DNA of 64,000 nt from Candidatus Poribacteria bacterium (GTDB lineage Bacteria; Poribacteria; WGA-4E; WGA-3G): positions 38,874-102,873 of the forward strand of contig JAAXGN010000108.1 of the NCBI GenBank assembly GCA_012267415.1, read 5' to 3'. This document shows positions 35,096 through 44,958 of this stretch, in pieces; position 1 is the first letter of the stretch, and every line of letters begins with the position of its first letter. The notes beneath the pieces were generated by a model. It saw only the letters and a program-made list of their open reading frames with translations, ran no database searches and was not told where the DNA came from. A program made the translations under genes and the position numbers.

Positions 35096-37612
35096 ATGAC
35101 TTATGCAAACGTTGCCTTCCCTATTGCGGTCAACCGGTTGTTTACTTATACAATCCCAGAAAACTTATTGAATGTTGTGAAACCGGGAGTACGCGTCTTA
35201 GCCTCTTTTCACGGTAGTAAGCAGGAAGGAGTCGTTGTAGAAAGGATAGAAGAGACCGACCTATCTGCTGATATAATAAAACCGATTTCTGATTGTCTTG
35301 ATGAGAAACCGACATATTCAGACGAGCTGCTTACGCTAACAAAGTGGATGGCAGATTACTATCTATCGTCATGGGGAAACGCACTTTTCTGTGCTGTTCC
35401 CGCAGCTGTCCGGAATAAGAAACTACAATTGGTTCAACTCTGTCCTGATTATAAACCGCCTATAGGAAAAAACCAGAAAAGGATTGTCACTGCATTGGAA
35501 GCAGGAGGATCACTTTCCATAAATCAACTGGCACAAGAAACTGACTTGAGCCTTCAACGTCTACAAACGACAATTAGAACACTACGAGATAAAGAGGTTA
35601 TTGAACTGACTGTTACACATAAACCCAAAGCGAATGCCAAGACGACTAGTGTTGCCGCATTGGCTTTACTGACCGAAGATATTGAAGCAGAGATTGAAAA
35701 GCTCACATCGGGGGAAGATGGGTATAGAAGTTCAACAGATGATAAAGGGAAAATCACACCTCACGCAGCAGATATTAAACATGCTGAAATCCTACAAATC
35801 CTGCTTAATGAGGGTGTTCCTGTTGCGACATCTGACCTTACGAAACGCACGAAAACAAACTTATCTCTCCTTCGCACGCTTGAGCGGTGCGGATTTGTCA
35901 AAATCACACGTGCTACAGTAGTGCGGAATCCGCTCAGTTCGCAATCTGTTGTACCGACACATCCGCACGAATTAAATCCAGCACAGTTAGAAGCATTCAC
36001 TGAAATTAGCAACGCACTTGAAATAGAAGATAATTCCATACAGCCCCATCTACTTCATGGAGTCACAGGAAGCGGTAAAACTGAGATTTATATGCGGGTT
36101 ATGGCACAGATACTTGAAACAGGAAAATCGGTCATCGTGCTTGTGCCGGAAATATCGCTTACACCTCAAACTGCCTCAAGGTTTATTGGACGTTTCGGGG
36201 AACGGGTTGCTGTTCTTCATAGTCGTCTCAGTGTCGGTGAACGTTTCGATCAGTGGTATCGTATACACAACGGGGATGCTGACATCGTTATAGGTCCACG
36301 CTCCGCAGTCTTTGCTCCGGTAAAAAACCTCGGTTTACTGATAATCGATGAAGAGCATTCTGACTCATATAAATCCGATACGTCCCCCCGTTATCATGCA
36401 AGGGAAGTAGCAAAGAAACGCGCAGAAATTGCAAAATGTCCACTCATTCTTGGCAGTGCTACTCCCTCACTTGAAAGTTATTATCAGGCAAAACAGGACA
36501 GGTACAAACTTCTAAGTCTGCCAACGCGCGTGCTGGGTAGGAAGATGCCGGATGTTCGTATTGTGGATATGCGGGATGAACTCAAAAACGGAAACAGGTC
36601 TATCCTCTCTGAATGCCTGAAATTCGCTATTGCGGAACGACTTTTAATTCAGGAACAGGTGATACTCTTTCTTAACCGGCGGGGACATTCCAGCTATGTT
36701 TTCTGTCGCAGTTGTGGTTATGCAGAGAGATGTGAAAACTGCTCAATCTCACTCACTTTTCATTTTGAATCCAAGAAGTTGGTGTGTCATCATTGTGGTC
36801 ATAGACGCGAAACCCACCCATCTTGTCCCGAATGTGATAGTCCAGCAATAGATTATTTCGGACGGAAAGGATTCGGAACTGAAACTGTGGAAAGGGAAAT
36901 ACAGAAACTGTTTCCAGACGCAAATGTCAAAAGATTTGATGCGGATTCTACTGCAAAGAAAAACGCGCATGAACAGATTCTAACTGCATTCGAAAAACAG
37001 GACATTGACATCCTTATCGGAACACAGATGATCGCAAAAGGGTTAGACTTTCCAAACGTGACGCTTGTTGGGGTTGTCGTTGCGGATACGGCACTTAATC
37101 TACCGGACTTCCGAGCGAGTGAAAACACGTTCAGTTTGCTGACACAAGTTGCAGGACGTTCGGGACGCGCAGATACTGCGGGTGAAGTCATCATTCAGAC
37201 CTATATGCCTGACCATTATTGCATTTCGGCTGTAAAGAAACACGATTACATTGACTTCTATGAAAAGGAGGTGGAAGCCAGAAGTCCGCTACAGTATCCT
37301 CCATTTTCTCACATGGGAACTTTGCTGCTTCGCGGCAAGAATGAAAATGAAGTCATTGATGCTGCAAACGTCATGAGCAATCATCTTGATGTCTTACAAA
37401 CTGAACAGTTTCCGGATATAAAAATACTGGGACCTGCTCCTGCGCCTCTATCAAAAATTGATGGAAAGTTCCGATGGCACTTCCTGTTCCGTTGTAGACA
37501 GGTGGAAACATTATCTCAACTCCTACGGCGTGTGAACGATGATGTGCTACCTGAAATAAAATCAAAGACAATTGAATGCATTATGGATATTGACCCAACC
37601 AACACTTTGTGA
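35096..37612 (+). CDS. priA: primosomal protein N' (PriA) helicase
   Basis: 838 aa. N-terminal DNA-binding domain, then Walker A in LLHGVTGSGKTEIYM and DEEH box (LLIIDEEHSDSYKSD). Two zinc-finger pairs (CRSCGYAERCENC, VCHHCGHRRETHPSCPECDS) are followed by QVAGRSGRAD. It restarts stalled replication forks. An extra acidic/basic insert at about 190-225 (EAEIEKLTSGEDGYR) is unusual. The gene's end holds a promoter for the next gene. Confidence 0.96.
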   Translation: MTYANVAFPIAVNRLFTYTIPENLLNVVKPGVRVLASFHGSKQEGVVVERIEETDLSADIIKPISDCLDEKPTYSDELLTLTKWMADYYLSSWGNALFCAVPAAVRNKKLQLVQLCPDYKPPIGKNQKRIVTALEAGGSLSINQLAQETDLSLQRLQTTIRTLRDKEVIELTVTHKPKANAKTTSVAALALLTEDIEAEIEKLTSGEDGYRSSTDDKGKITPHAADIKHAEILQILLNEGVPVATSDLTKRTKTNLSLLRTLERCGFVKITRATVVRNPLSSQSVVPTHPHELNPAQLEAFTEISNALEIEDNSIQPHLLHGVTGSGKTEIYMRVMAQILETGKSVIVLVPEISLTPQTASRFIGRFGERVAVLHSRLSVGERFDQWYRIHNGDADIVIGPRSAVFAPVKNLGLLIIDEEHSDSYKSDTSPRYHAREVAKKRAEIAKCPLILGSATPSLESYYQAKQDRYKLLSLPTRVLGRKMPDVRIVDMRDELKNGNRSILSECLKFAIAERLLIQEQVILFLNRRGHSSYVFCRSCGYAERCENCSISLTFHFESKKLVCHHCGHRRETHPSCPECDSPAIDYFGRKGFGTETVEREIQKLFPDANVKRFDADSTAKKNAHEQILTAFEKQDIDILIGTQMIAKGLDFPNVTLVGVVVADTALNLPDFRASENTFSLLTQVAGRSGRADTAGEVIIQTYMPDHYCISAVKKHDYIDFYEKEVEARSPLQYPPFSHMGTLLLRGKNENEVIDAANVMSNHLDVLQTEQFPDIKILGPAPAPLSKIDGKFRWHFLFRCRQVETLSQLLRRVNDDVLPEIKSKTIECIMDIDPTNTL

Positions 37613-37618
37613 TATAAT
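37590..37618 (+). promoter_or_regulatory. sigma70-type promoter inside the priA 3' end
   Basis: TTGACC (37590-37595), 17 bases, TATAAT (37613-37618). It begins within the last priA codons and points to the aldolase-like gene. Confidence 0.6.
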
Positions 37619-37682
37619 ATAAGATACGAATAGATTACACATACAGAATTATAACGCACCAAAACAGAGGAATTTATTTTTT

Positions 37683-38636
37683 ATGGGAAATCGGATATTT
37701 GAAAAGCTTGAAAACACTGACCTTCTTGCGGAGAGTCCTATTCTCGTTTTTGCTGCTGACCCACTTGCTTCAGCAGGCATTAAAGGACTCGGTCAAGTCC
37801 AACATCCAAAACCACACTATAGAACTCACGCAGAGTTTTTGCAGCTGCAGCGCGATCTAACGGCTGATGGACAACTTGATGGACTTCTCATGACCCCTGC
37901 AGATGCTGAAATATTGGCACTTGATGAGAATCTTTTCGAGGGTACACCTATCACACCAATTGTTAGAATGAACTCTGAAACAGCTATCTGGAATCCACGT
38001 TTTGGTGTTTATACATCACGTCCCTCAATGCCATTTCAGACCGTTTTTCCCGAAGACATGCAGCGGTATTGTGAGAATCTTATCGGACCAGCATTGGATT
38101 GTCGTGTCAGCTTAGGTTTATATTCAATAACCCTAAATAATGATCCACTTGTTGACGAAAAAATGTTGCAATCATACATACAATTTGCCCACGTTGTCGG
38201 TGAGATAGAAGGATTTGATCATCTATTAGAAGTGTTTTTACCGAATGTTAAATTACCGGGAATGGATGAAGAGAAACGTGGTATGTATGTTGCTGATTCA
38301 ATTGTGCGAACGATGAGTTATCTACGAAGACACCAACGACCACGTTTTATTAAAACCGCGTATACGACTGCAGAAGTTTGGACTGAGTTATGTCAATTTG
38401 ATACAACACTTGTGATCGGTGCGCTGGGAGGTCCGCGTCAAAACGCGCGAAGTACCTTTGCTCTTGCACAGAATGTTGTTCAGAACGGGGGACGTGCAAT
38501 CCTATTCGGACGCACAATTTTCGGTGAGGATGACCCGATTAGTTTCGTGCAATGCCTACGGCGTGTGTTAGATGGTGAATATGATGCACAGACGGCACAT
38601 GCGGAATACCAGAAACTACTAAGAACCAAAATATAG
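37683..38636 (+). CDS. class I aldolase-like (DhnA/LacD type) protein
   Basis: 317 aa, TIM-barrel pattern. The C-terminal strands LVIGALGGPRQNARSTFALA, GGRAILFGRTIFGEDDPISF resemble the phosphate-binding end of DhnA/FbaB class I aldolases (GGPK... GRNIF). I could not place the Schiff-base lysine with certainty (candidate FIKTAYTTAEVWTEL). The middle part is uncommon for that family. It has its own promoter and GAGGAA ahead of ATG. Substrate unknown. Confidence 0.65.
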   Translation: MGNRIFEKLENTDLLAESPILVFAADPLASAGIKGLGQVQHPKPHYRTHAEFLQLQRDLTADGQLDGLLMTPADAEILALDENLFEGTPITPIVRMNSETAIWNPRFGVYTSRPSMPFQTVFPEDMQRYCENLIGPALDCRVSLGLYSITLNNDPLVDEKMLQSYIQFAHVVGEIEGFDHLLEVFLPNVKLPGMDEEKRGMYVADSIVRTMSYLRRHQRPRFIKTAYTTAEVWTELCQFDTTLVIGALGGPRQNARSTFALAQNVVQNGGRAILFGRTIFGEDDPISFVQCLRRVLDGEYDAQTAHAEYQKLLRTKI

Positions 38637-38758
38637 AAGATTATCGTTTAATTACAGATAAGGCTATCACTACCACATTGATAGTTGTTGTACTTTGTTT
38701 GGTAAAATAATAGGACAGTTGACAGACACCGTCTTAATAGAATAAGGAAGGAAATACA

Positions 38759-39001
38759 ATGCATATCTCACCTGTTTATAGTGAAATAATTGATTTCATC
38801 GCGGCGGGGACGACACCACAAAATCTGGTTGATTTTTCCCCATCTGAAAAGGCGAAAGAACGTATCGCTGATCTTATTCATCGTGAGAAGACAATCGGAC
38901 TTACTTCTGAAGAAACAGCGGAACTAAATCACTGTCTTCAACTTGAGCACTTAATGCGGCTTGCTAAATCCCGGGCAATACATTATTTGAAAAATGAGTA
39001 G
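38759..39001 (+). CDS. small protein that pairs with an HNH nuclease gene
   Basis: 80 aa, all helical: YSEIIDFIAAGTTPQNLVDF, SPSEKAKERIADLI, TSEETAELNHCLQLEHLMRL, AKSRA. This is a known type of small protein that often sits directly before an HNH-endonuclease gene in cyanobacteria and others, and here too it overlaps the HNH gene by 8 bases. A regulatory or antitoxin-like role is likely but unproven. Ribosome site AAGGAAGG. Confidence 0.75.
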   Translation: MHISPVYSEIIDFIAAGTTPQNLVDFSPSEKAKERIADLIHREKTIGLTSEETAELNHCLQLEHLMRLAKSRAIHYLKNE

Positions 39002-39436
39002 GACTTACGTTTCTGTTGCTCTAAGACAGTTAGTCAAGAAACGAGCTAAAGGAGTGTGTGAATATTGTCTTATACACGAAGAGAATACATACTTCGGTTG
39101 TCAAGTTGACCATATTATTAGTGAAAAGCACGGTGGAGATACTCAGGAAAATAATCTTGCTTACGCATGCTCATTCTGTAATCGCAATAAAGGTAGTGAC
39201 ATAGGCTCTATTGTGTTGCAAACAAAACAATTTATCCGTTTTTCAATCCAAGAATCGATTTCTGGAGAGATCATTTTATGTTTGATGGTGTAAGAATAAC
39301 GCCAATCACCAATATCGGAGAAGTAACAGTTCGTATTCTGGACTTCAACCATGTTGATCGTTTGATTGAACGACAGGAATTAGCAGCTTCTGGTCAATAT
39401 CCTCCACACCATGCTCTTATATTGATTTCAGGATAA
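38994..39436 (+). pseudogene. HNH endonuclease, frameshifted in a T-run
   Basis: The frame opens MSRTYVSVALRQLVKKRAKG, then CEYC, CQVDHIISEKHGGDTQENNL and CSFCNRNKGSDIG: two Cys pairs and the DHI...N core of an HNH nuclease. At TTTTT (39239-39243) one T seems lost. Restoring it continues as FFNPRIDFWRDHFMFDGVRI and TPITNIGEVTVRILDFNHVD to a TAA at 39434, about 148 aa in all. As written the frame ends at 39293 with a new tail. The catalytic part is upstream of the break, so partial activity is possible. Confidence 0.75.
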
Positions 39437-39450
39437 CTAAATTGTTCGCT

Positions 39451-40452
39451 TTATAGAGACCCCGTAACACCTGCTGCTTTGCGAACTTTGCCTAAAACGC
39501 GCTTTGCGATATAACGCGCCTTTTCTGCACCTTCCTGAAGTACTTTTTCCAAGTCAGCGCGATTATCCATCAGGGCATTATAACGTTCCCGTTGTGCCGA
39601 GAAAGTTGCCTCTAACAATACATAGAGTTCATTCTTCATGTCACCATAGGCAAGACCACCATCAAGATAGAGTTGACGTTTCTCCGCAATCGCATCAGCA
39701 TCAGCAAAATGTTTGTAGATAGCGTAGATATTACATGCATCCGGATCCTTCGGTTCTTCTGGACGTTTAGAATCCGTCACGATACGCATAACCTTTTTAC
39801 GCACTTCGTTTGGTGGGGCAAAAAACGGGACAACGTTGTTGTAACTCTTACTCATTTTCCTACCATCAAGACCCGTGATGGTCATGACCTCTTTCCGAAT
39901 GACTGCTTCTGGTACAACCAAAACCTCACGATAGTTATTATTAAAAGCGAGTGCGACATCTCGTGTAATCTCAAGATGTTGTTTTTGGTCGAAACCTACA
40001 GGGACAATGTGTGTGCCGAATAACAGTATATCTGCCGCCATCAGGACTGGATAGGTATAGAGTCCAGCATTGATACCTTTATCTTCCTCTCGTCCTTCAG
40101 CAATATTCTCATCAATAAGCGTTTTATAAGCGTGTGCGCGATTGAGTAATCCCTTTGATGTAAAACACGCTAATACCCAAGACAACTCAAACACTTCAGG
40201 AATATCAGATTGACGATACAATATCTCTCTATCGGGGTCCAAACCGAGTGCTAACCAGGTCGCCGCCGCCTGATATGTCAAATCGGTTAGTTCTTTCTTG
40301 TCCTTTACGGTCGTTAAGGCATGATAATCAGCAATAAAGTAAAGTGCTTGATAATCTTCTGCAAGTTCCAACGCAGGTTTAATCATACCGAGGTAGTTGC
40401 CGATATGCGGTTGACCTGTCGGTTTTATTCCTGTTAAAGCGATCTGTTTCAA
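39451..40452 (-). CDS. trpS: tryptophanyl-tRNA synthetase
   Basis: 333 aa, class I synthetase. Signatures are HIGNYLGMI (HIGH) and GLDGRKMSKSYNNV (KMSKS). The first codon is TTG at 40452; AAGGAG lies 7 bases before it and KQIALTGIKPTGQPHIGN follows, so this start is firm. The gene is convergent with the HNH pair. Its C-terminal end (EVLQEGAEKARYIAKRVLGK) is normal in length. Confidence 0.96.
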   Translation of the reverse strand: MKQIALTGIKPTGQPHIGNYLGMIKPALELAEDYQALYFIADYHALTTVKDKKELTDLTYQAAATWLALGLDPDREILYRQSDIPEVFELSWVLACFTSKGLLNRAHAYKTLIDENIAEGREEDKGINAGLYTYPVLMAADILLFGTHIVPVGFDQKQHLEITRDVALAFNNNYREVLVVPEAVIRKEVMTITGLDGRKMSKSYNNVVPFFAPPNEVRKKVMRIVTDSKRPEEPKDPDACNIYAIYKHFADADAIAEKRQLYLDGGLAYGDMKNELYVLLEATFSAQRERYNALMDNRADLEKVLQEGAEKARYIAKRVLGKVRKAAGVTGSL

Positions 40453-40653
40453 ATCTGTTCTCCTTTATGTACCGTTTGATTTATAGCAATCCCGTTTAAT
40501 GTGAATGCCACACGCGCATTCACCAAGCACAATTCATCGTGCGTTTTTGACCTTGTGGACAGCACACGACGTGTACCTACTACTTTTAAGCACATATTAT
40601 GACATTGAGCTATTTATGGATACCCTCAATTATAACTTGTAGAAATAGAGATG

Positions 40654-41490
40654 TCAATCAAACCTACGGACAACGATTCTATCATCCCTTTTCAAACCTA
40701 AACCGGTTTCGGCATTCCCCAAATTGATGGCGATTTCTAACAAACCAAAACTCCCAATAATAGCAAGCGGTTTACCGGGCTCGGATTCCGCGTAAAAACT
40801 GTTTAATTTTGTAAGGGAAGTATCGCCTGCCTTAATTTCAAAATCAACGGAATCCGCATTAAAACCAGATGATAACAAGAAAGAGGTAAGCATGTCTTCA
40901 GAAATGTTTGTTATTAAGTTTCCGAAACTGTCTATTTTGATGATCTGTCCTGTCAAGGAATTATCAATAGTCTCTATTGTTGGAACAGGAAACCGGACAA
41001 GGTCTTGAATCGACGATCCGAACTGGGTCAACGCAACACCAAGCGATAGATGTGCAGCGACAGGAGAGAAGATATCTCTACCGTGGAATGTATTACTCAC
41101 TTGGGGTAATATGTAAGATGGGTTCTCTATGACTACCGATTCAGGTGCGTTAGTGTCATCTGTTTCAATATCCTGCAACACACGACTCAATACACCATTG
41201 TTAGCACAGACAAAATAGGCGTTGCCTGTCTGACATACTATTGGTTGCCGGTCACTACCAACACCTGGGTCAACAACGACAACATGAATTGTGTTTTCTG
41301 GGAAATAGCGATATGCTGCTCGAATTGTGAAAGCTGCCTCATAGATGTCCTGAGGTGAGACAGAATGCGTTATATCAATAATCTCAACATCCGGATTGAT
41401 ACTTAAGATGACACCTTTCATTACACCGACATACACATCGCTCGTACCAAAGTCGGTTGTTAAGGTGATAATACGCGAAGATCTATTCAT
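40654..41490 (-). CDS. SAM hydrolase/hydroxide adenosyltransferase family (DUF62)
   Basis: 278 aa. Family landmarks: IITLTTDFGTSDVYVGVMKG at the start, EIIDITHSVSPQDIYEAAF, HVVVVDPGVGSDRQPIVC, CANNGVLSRVL, and GQIIKIDSFGNLITNIS in the C-terminal beta-barrel. Members either use SAM with halide or, more often, hydrolyse SAM to adenosine and methionine with hydroxide. It starts 19 bases after the upstream sugar-isomerase-like gene and is co-transcribed; no strong ribosome site. Confidence 0.85.
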   Translation of the reverse strand: MNRSSRIITLTTDFGTSDVYVGVMKGVILSINPDVEIIDITHSVSPQDIYEAAFTIRAAYRYFPENTIHVVVVDPGVGSDRQPIVCQTGNAYFVCANNGVLSRVLQDIETDDTNAPESVVIENPSYILPQVSNTFHGRDIFSPVAAHLSLGVALTQFGSSIQDLVRFPVPTIETIDNSLTGQIIKIDSFGNLITNISEDMLTSFLLSSGFNADSVDFEIKAGDTSLTKLNSFYAESEPGKPLAIIGSFGLLEIAINLGNAETGLGLKRDDRIVVRRFD

Positions 41491-41509
41491 TTCTACACAT
41501 CAAGTACTA

Positions 41510-42310
41510 TTACAGGTTTTCCTGCATCCAAGCGTAACTTTTCCGTTGACCGGTGCCATCGTTTTCTCGTCCTTCGTACTCACAACACCAAACGCCATCA
41601 TATCCGGCATCGCGCAAGCATCTGATGGCTTTTGCGAGATCAATTTCACCCTCACCGAGTGCTTCGCCACGGTAATTGCCGCGGGAACCTGTTCCATCCT
41701 TTAGATGTGTGTGTAGTGTAAAAGGTGCAATGATTTCATAATATCTGCCGACTGTTTCCAAATCATGTCCTGCCCACCGATAGTTCATAGTATCCATATT
41801 TGCACCGACATGCTTTGACCCGACCTTTTCAAATAACTCAACCTGTAAGTCTCCATCGTTGGTAACAAGTCCGTGGTTGTCAACAGCTAAGTAAACATCA
41901 TCTCTTTCAGCGAATTCCAGACAACGCGTCAGACATTCAGCCATCGCTTCAACCCATCGGTCTTGCGGAACAGCATCTTTCATTGCGCCTCCCTCCGTGC
42001 GAAGAATAGATGTGCCAACTCGTTTTGCCAGTCCAGCAATACGTTCCATCCGTTCAACTTGTTGCCGTATTGCTTCTTCTTCTAACACAACAAAGTCGTT
42101 CCCAGCACCGAGTGCGGACACTTGTAATCCGTAAGATTCAACCAGTTCGCGCACCTTCTCCGCATTTTTTTCAGGATCGTCAGTATCTGCGTTCCAGACA
42201 GTACCCACGGCTAATTCTACATAACCGAAACCAGTATCGCTTGTAAACTTAAGAAAATCCTCAAGTGAGTTGCCAGCGTAATTGTAATGAATAAGACCAA
42301 GTTTTGACAT
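41510..42310 (-). CDS. sugar phosphate isomerase/epimerase (TIM barrel)
   Basis: 266 aa, xylose-isomerase-like TIM barrel. Metal and substrate residues are in YVELAVGTVW, LAVDNHGLVTN, HVGANMDTMNY, FTLHTHLKDGTG and CEYEGREN. This group includes inosose, hydroxypyruvate and other isomerases; the specific reaction is not shown. First gene of a two-gene unit with the SAM hydrolase family gene. Confidence 0.82.
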   Translation of the reverse strand: MSKLGLIHYNYAGNSLEDFLKFTSDTGFGYVELAVGTVWNADTDDPEKNAEKVRELVESYGLQVSALGAGNDFVVLEEEAIRQQVERMERIAGLAKRVGTSILRTEGGAMKDAVPQDRWVEAMAECLTRCLEFAERDDVYLAVDNHGLVTNDGDLQVELFEKVGSKHVGANMDTMNYRWAGHDLETVGRYYEIIAPFTLHTHLKDGTGSRGNYRGEALGEGEIDLAKAIRCLRDAGYDGVWCCEYEGRENDGTGQRKSYAWMQENL

Positions 42311-42341
42311 GAGTTTATTTCGTTCCTTTCAGAAGAATCTA

Positions 42342-42371
42342 TTGCATTCTTGTTGAATGTTATGCTATAAT
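42342..42371 (+). promoter_or_regulatory. promoter before mqnE
   Basis: TTGCAT (42342-42347), 18 bases, TATAAT (42366-42371). Divergent from the isomerase gene, which starts at 42310. Confidence 0.5.
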
Positions 42372-42439
42372 ACCTTTATTAATACGTAACTGTCAAGTAG
42401 TTTTTTAAATATAAAAATACACACAAGGTGTTGACAATT

Positions 42440-43576
42440 ATGGAGAACTTTAACATATTTACTGACCCGCAATTACACACGATCTTTGAAAAAGTAAAGG
42501 CAGAAGAGCGAATCTCTTTTGAAGAGGGTGTTACACTTTACGAAAGTCCAGATATAACAGGTGTTGGACATATAGCAAACCACATTCGTGAACGCTTAAA
42601 CGGGAACTTAGCATACTACAACATCAATCAACATATAGATTATTCAAACGTATGTATCCTGCATGCACGTTGTCATTTTTGTGCTTTTGCCCGAAAGAAT
42701 ATGCAGACAGAAGGTGCATGGGAAATGACCGTTGACGAATTTTTAGATAAGGCAATGTATTCTATTGAGCACGGATGCACCGAAATTCATAGTGTTGGCG
42801 GTTTGCATTCTAAACTCCCCTTTGACTATTATCTTCAGATTATACGGGGTCTCAAAGAACGCATGCCAGATGTACACCTCAAGTTCTTTACTGCAGTTGA
42901 AATACATCACTTTTCACGTATATTCAAAATGTCTGTAGAAGAGGTATTGACACAATTCAGAGAAGCAGGATTAGATTCTTTACCAGGGGGTGGTGCCGAG
43001 ATCTTTGCTGAAGAGACACGTGAGAAAATCTGTCCCGGAAAACTGAGTGCTGAAGGTTGGCTTGAAATACATCACATTGCACATAAATTGGGTATACCGA
43101 CAAACGCAACAATGCTCTATGGACACCTTGAAACCAATGAGGATAGGGTTGATCATCTCATTAGATTGCGCGAGCAACAGGATAAATCAGGTGGGTTTGT
43201 CACATTCATCCCGCTCGCGTTCCATCCGGCAAACACACGCATGGCTTATCTCCCTTCAACCTCAGGTTTAACTGATTTACGCAGCATCGCTGTTTCAAGA
43301 ATAATGCTGGATAACCTACCACATATCAAGGTCTATTGGATTATGACTGGCTTAAAAACTGCACAGGTTGCACTCCGATTTGGTGCTGATGACATTGATG
43401 GAACGGTAACAGAAGAGAAAATCACGCACATGGCAGGTGCAGATACACCTGAAGCCGTTTCAGTTGATACCCTAACAAGACTTATAGATGAAGCAGGTTA
43501 TGTTCCTGTAGAACGCGATACATTATACAATGAAATCATTCGTGAGGGTAATCGGTGGTGCAGAAAAGCCGCATAA
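42440..43576 (+). CDS. mqnE: aminofutalosine synthase (radical SAM)
   Basis: 378 aa; ATG 42440 is preferred to the GTG at 42428 since AAGGTG lies 9 bases ahead. Radical SAM enzyme that joins SAM with the chorismate-derived acid in the futalosine menaquinone route. Landmarks: NINQHIDYSNVC, HFCAFARK, IHSVGGLHSKLPFDYY and SLPGGGAEIFAEETREKICP. The iron-sulfur cysteines are C72, C78, C81, a CX5CX2C spacing rather than the usual CX3CX2C. mqnA overlaps its last 22 bases. The organism therefore very likely makes menaquinone by this pathway; mqnB, C and D are not in the window. Confidence 0.92.
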   Translation: MENFNIFTDPQLHTIFEKVKAEERISFEEGVTLYESPDITGVGHIANHIRERLNGNLAYYNINQHIDYSNVCILHARCHFCAFARKNMQTEGAWEMTVDEFLDKAMYSIEHGCTEIHSVGGLHSKLPFDYYLQIIRGLKERMPDVHLKFFTAVEIHHFSRIFKMSVEEVLTQFREAGLDSLPGGGAEIFAEETREKICPGKLSAEGWLEIHHIAHKLGIPTNATMLYGHLETNEDRVDHLIRLREQQDKSGGFVTFIPLAFHPANTRMAYLPSTSGLTDLRSIAVSRIMLDNLPHIKVYWIMTGLKTAQVALRFGADDIDGTVTEEKITHMAGADTPEAVSVDTLTRLIDEAGYVPVERDTLYNEIIREGNRWCRKAA

Positions 43577-44373
43577 GAGTCGGTGCCGTTTCATTTTTGA
43601 ACACAAAACCACTCATATATCCTCTGTTAAACGGTGAACTGCTAACAGAAAACATCATACTTAGTGTTCACGTACCGAGCGAACTTGCTACCCAACTGCG
43701 TAACGATGAATTAGATATCGGTTTAATCCCCATAGTTGAGTATTTTCGTGCTAACGCAACAGGAGCAGGTTATCGTATTCTGCCTGAAATCGCAATTACA
43801 TCCCAGGGGAGTGTCCTAAGTATACAGTTGTTCAGTCGTGTCCCTATTCACGAAATCAAGCATATCGCTTTAGATACAAGTTCACGTTCATCTATTGCAC
43901 TGCTGAAAATCCTGCTGGCAGAGAAATACTATATAGACCCAAACTTCGTCTGGTGTGAACCTTCAATTAATCCTGTAACTGCAGAAACAGAATCGGTGTT
44001 ATTAATTGGAGATGCAGCACTAAAGAATCTCGGCACAACAGAATACAGTATTGACCTCGGAACTGCATGGCAGGAATTAACAGGTCTGCCTTTTGTTTAC
44101 GCATGTTGGGTGGCAAGAAGAGAAGTAGACATTGGGGATACAGCGAATTTACTCTTGAAAGCAAAAGAACGTGGAATCACAAGAATACCTGAAATCGCAC
44201 AGGTTGAAGCAAAGAAACTCGGTTTACCCGTAACGCTCTGCACAGAATATATTCAAAAACACATCCATTACGACTTGGATGAATCGGCTATTGTGGGTCT
44301 TGAAAGGTTTTACAAATTAGCTGCAAAGCACGGACTTGTTGAACCTGGACAAACCTTGTCCTTTATAGATTGA
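43555..44373 (+). CDS. mqnA: chorismate dehydratase
   Basis: 272 aa, periplasmic-binding-protein-like fold. IRVGAVSFLNTKPLIYPLL at the start, LRNDELDIGLIPIVEYFR, LDTSSRSSIALLKILLAE and LIGDAALKNLG are typical for MqnA, which converts chorismate to 3-enolpyruvyl-benzoate, the first step. GTG start at 43555 or the next codon at 43558. It overlaps mqnE, so the two are coupled. Confidence 0.93.
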   Translation: MVQKSRIRVGAVSFLNTKPLIYPLLNGELLTENIILSVHVPSELATQLRNDELDIGLIPIVEYFRANATGAGYRILPEIAITSQGSVLSIQLFSRVPIHEIKHIALDTSSRSSIALLKILLAEKYYIDPNFVWCEPSINPVTAETESVLLIGDAALKNLGTTEYSIDLGTAWQELTGLPFVYACWVARREVDIGDTANLLLKAKERGITRIPEIAQVEAKKLGLPVTLCTEYIQKHIHYDLDESAIVGLERFYKLAAKHGLVEPGQTLSFID

Positions 44374-44404
44374 ACGAGAAGAAAATATCCTGAACGGGTT
44401 GAAA

Positions 44405-44893
44405 ATGAATCACACAGAAGAAAACAGTAACGTTGAAGAAGTATCAGCACAGTTTGAGGATTTCCTCAGAAGCTCGGGCCTCCGTTTAACCCAAAGTCGG
44501 ATGGATGTCTTGAATCAGGTGTTTGCGTATCCTGGTCATTTTCAAATTGAGGATCTTCTGGTTCAGATGCGTCAAAATGGTTACAAAGTTTCGCGCCCAA
44601 CAATCTATCGCACCCTCCCACTTCTTGTTAAAAGTGGTTTGCTTACTGAATTTATTGATGCACATAAGAACACCCGTTATGAAAGGATTCATTCACTTCA
44701 GGAACATGCCCACCTCATCTGTCTGCGTTGTGGACAGATTGTTGAGTTTATTGAACCAGAGATAGAATCCTTGCAGAAAGCAGTTTGTGAGGCACATAGA
44801 TTCAAACCAGTTCGCTATAGAAATGAGATTATCGGTTACTGTTCTGAATGTCAAGCAGAATTAGAGCCGACCTCGGACACAGAAAAGCAGTGA
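44405..44893 (+). CDS. Fur-family transcriptional regulator
   Basis: 162 aa. Winged helix with LRLTQSRMDVLNQVF, SRPTIYRTLPLLVKSGLL, then the dimer part with HLICLRCGQIVEF (first zinc Cys pair), HRFKPVRYRNEIIGYCSECQ (second pair). The four-Cys structural zinc site is complete. It could be Fur, Zur or PerR; the metal-sensing residues do not settle which. An in-frame TTG at 44399 is possible, but ATG 44405 is a normal start. It follows mqnA on the same strand. Confidence 0.9.
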   Translation: MNHTEENSNVEEVSAQFEDFLRSSGLRLTQSRMDVLNQVFAYPGHFQIEDLLVQMRQNGYKVSRPTIYRTLPLLVKSGLLTEFIDAHKNTRYERIHSLQEHAHLICLRCGQIVEFIEPEIESLQKAVCEAHRFKPVRYRNEIIGYCSECQAELEPTSDTEKQ

Positions 44894-44958
44894 GTTATTT
44901 CACCATACATTTTTGCAAGCGTAATTATGGTAGAACATAGAATTAATTTGACATTCTT

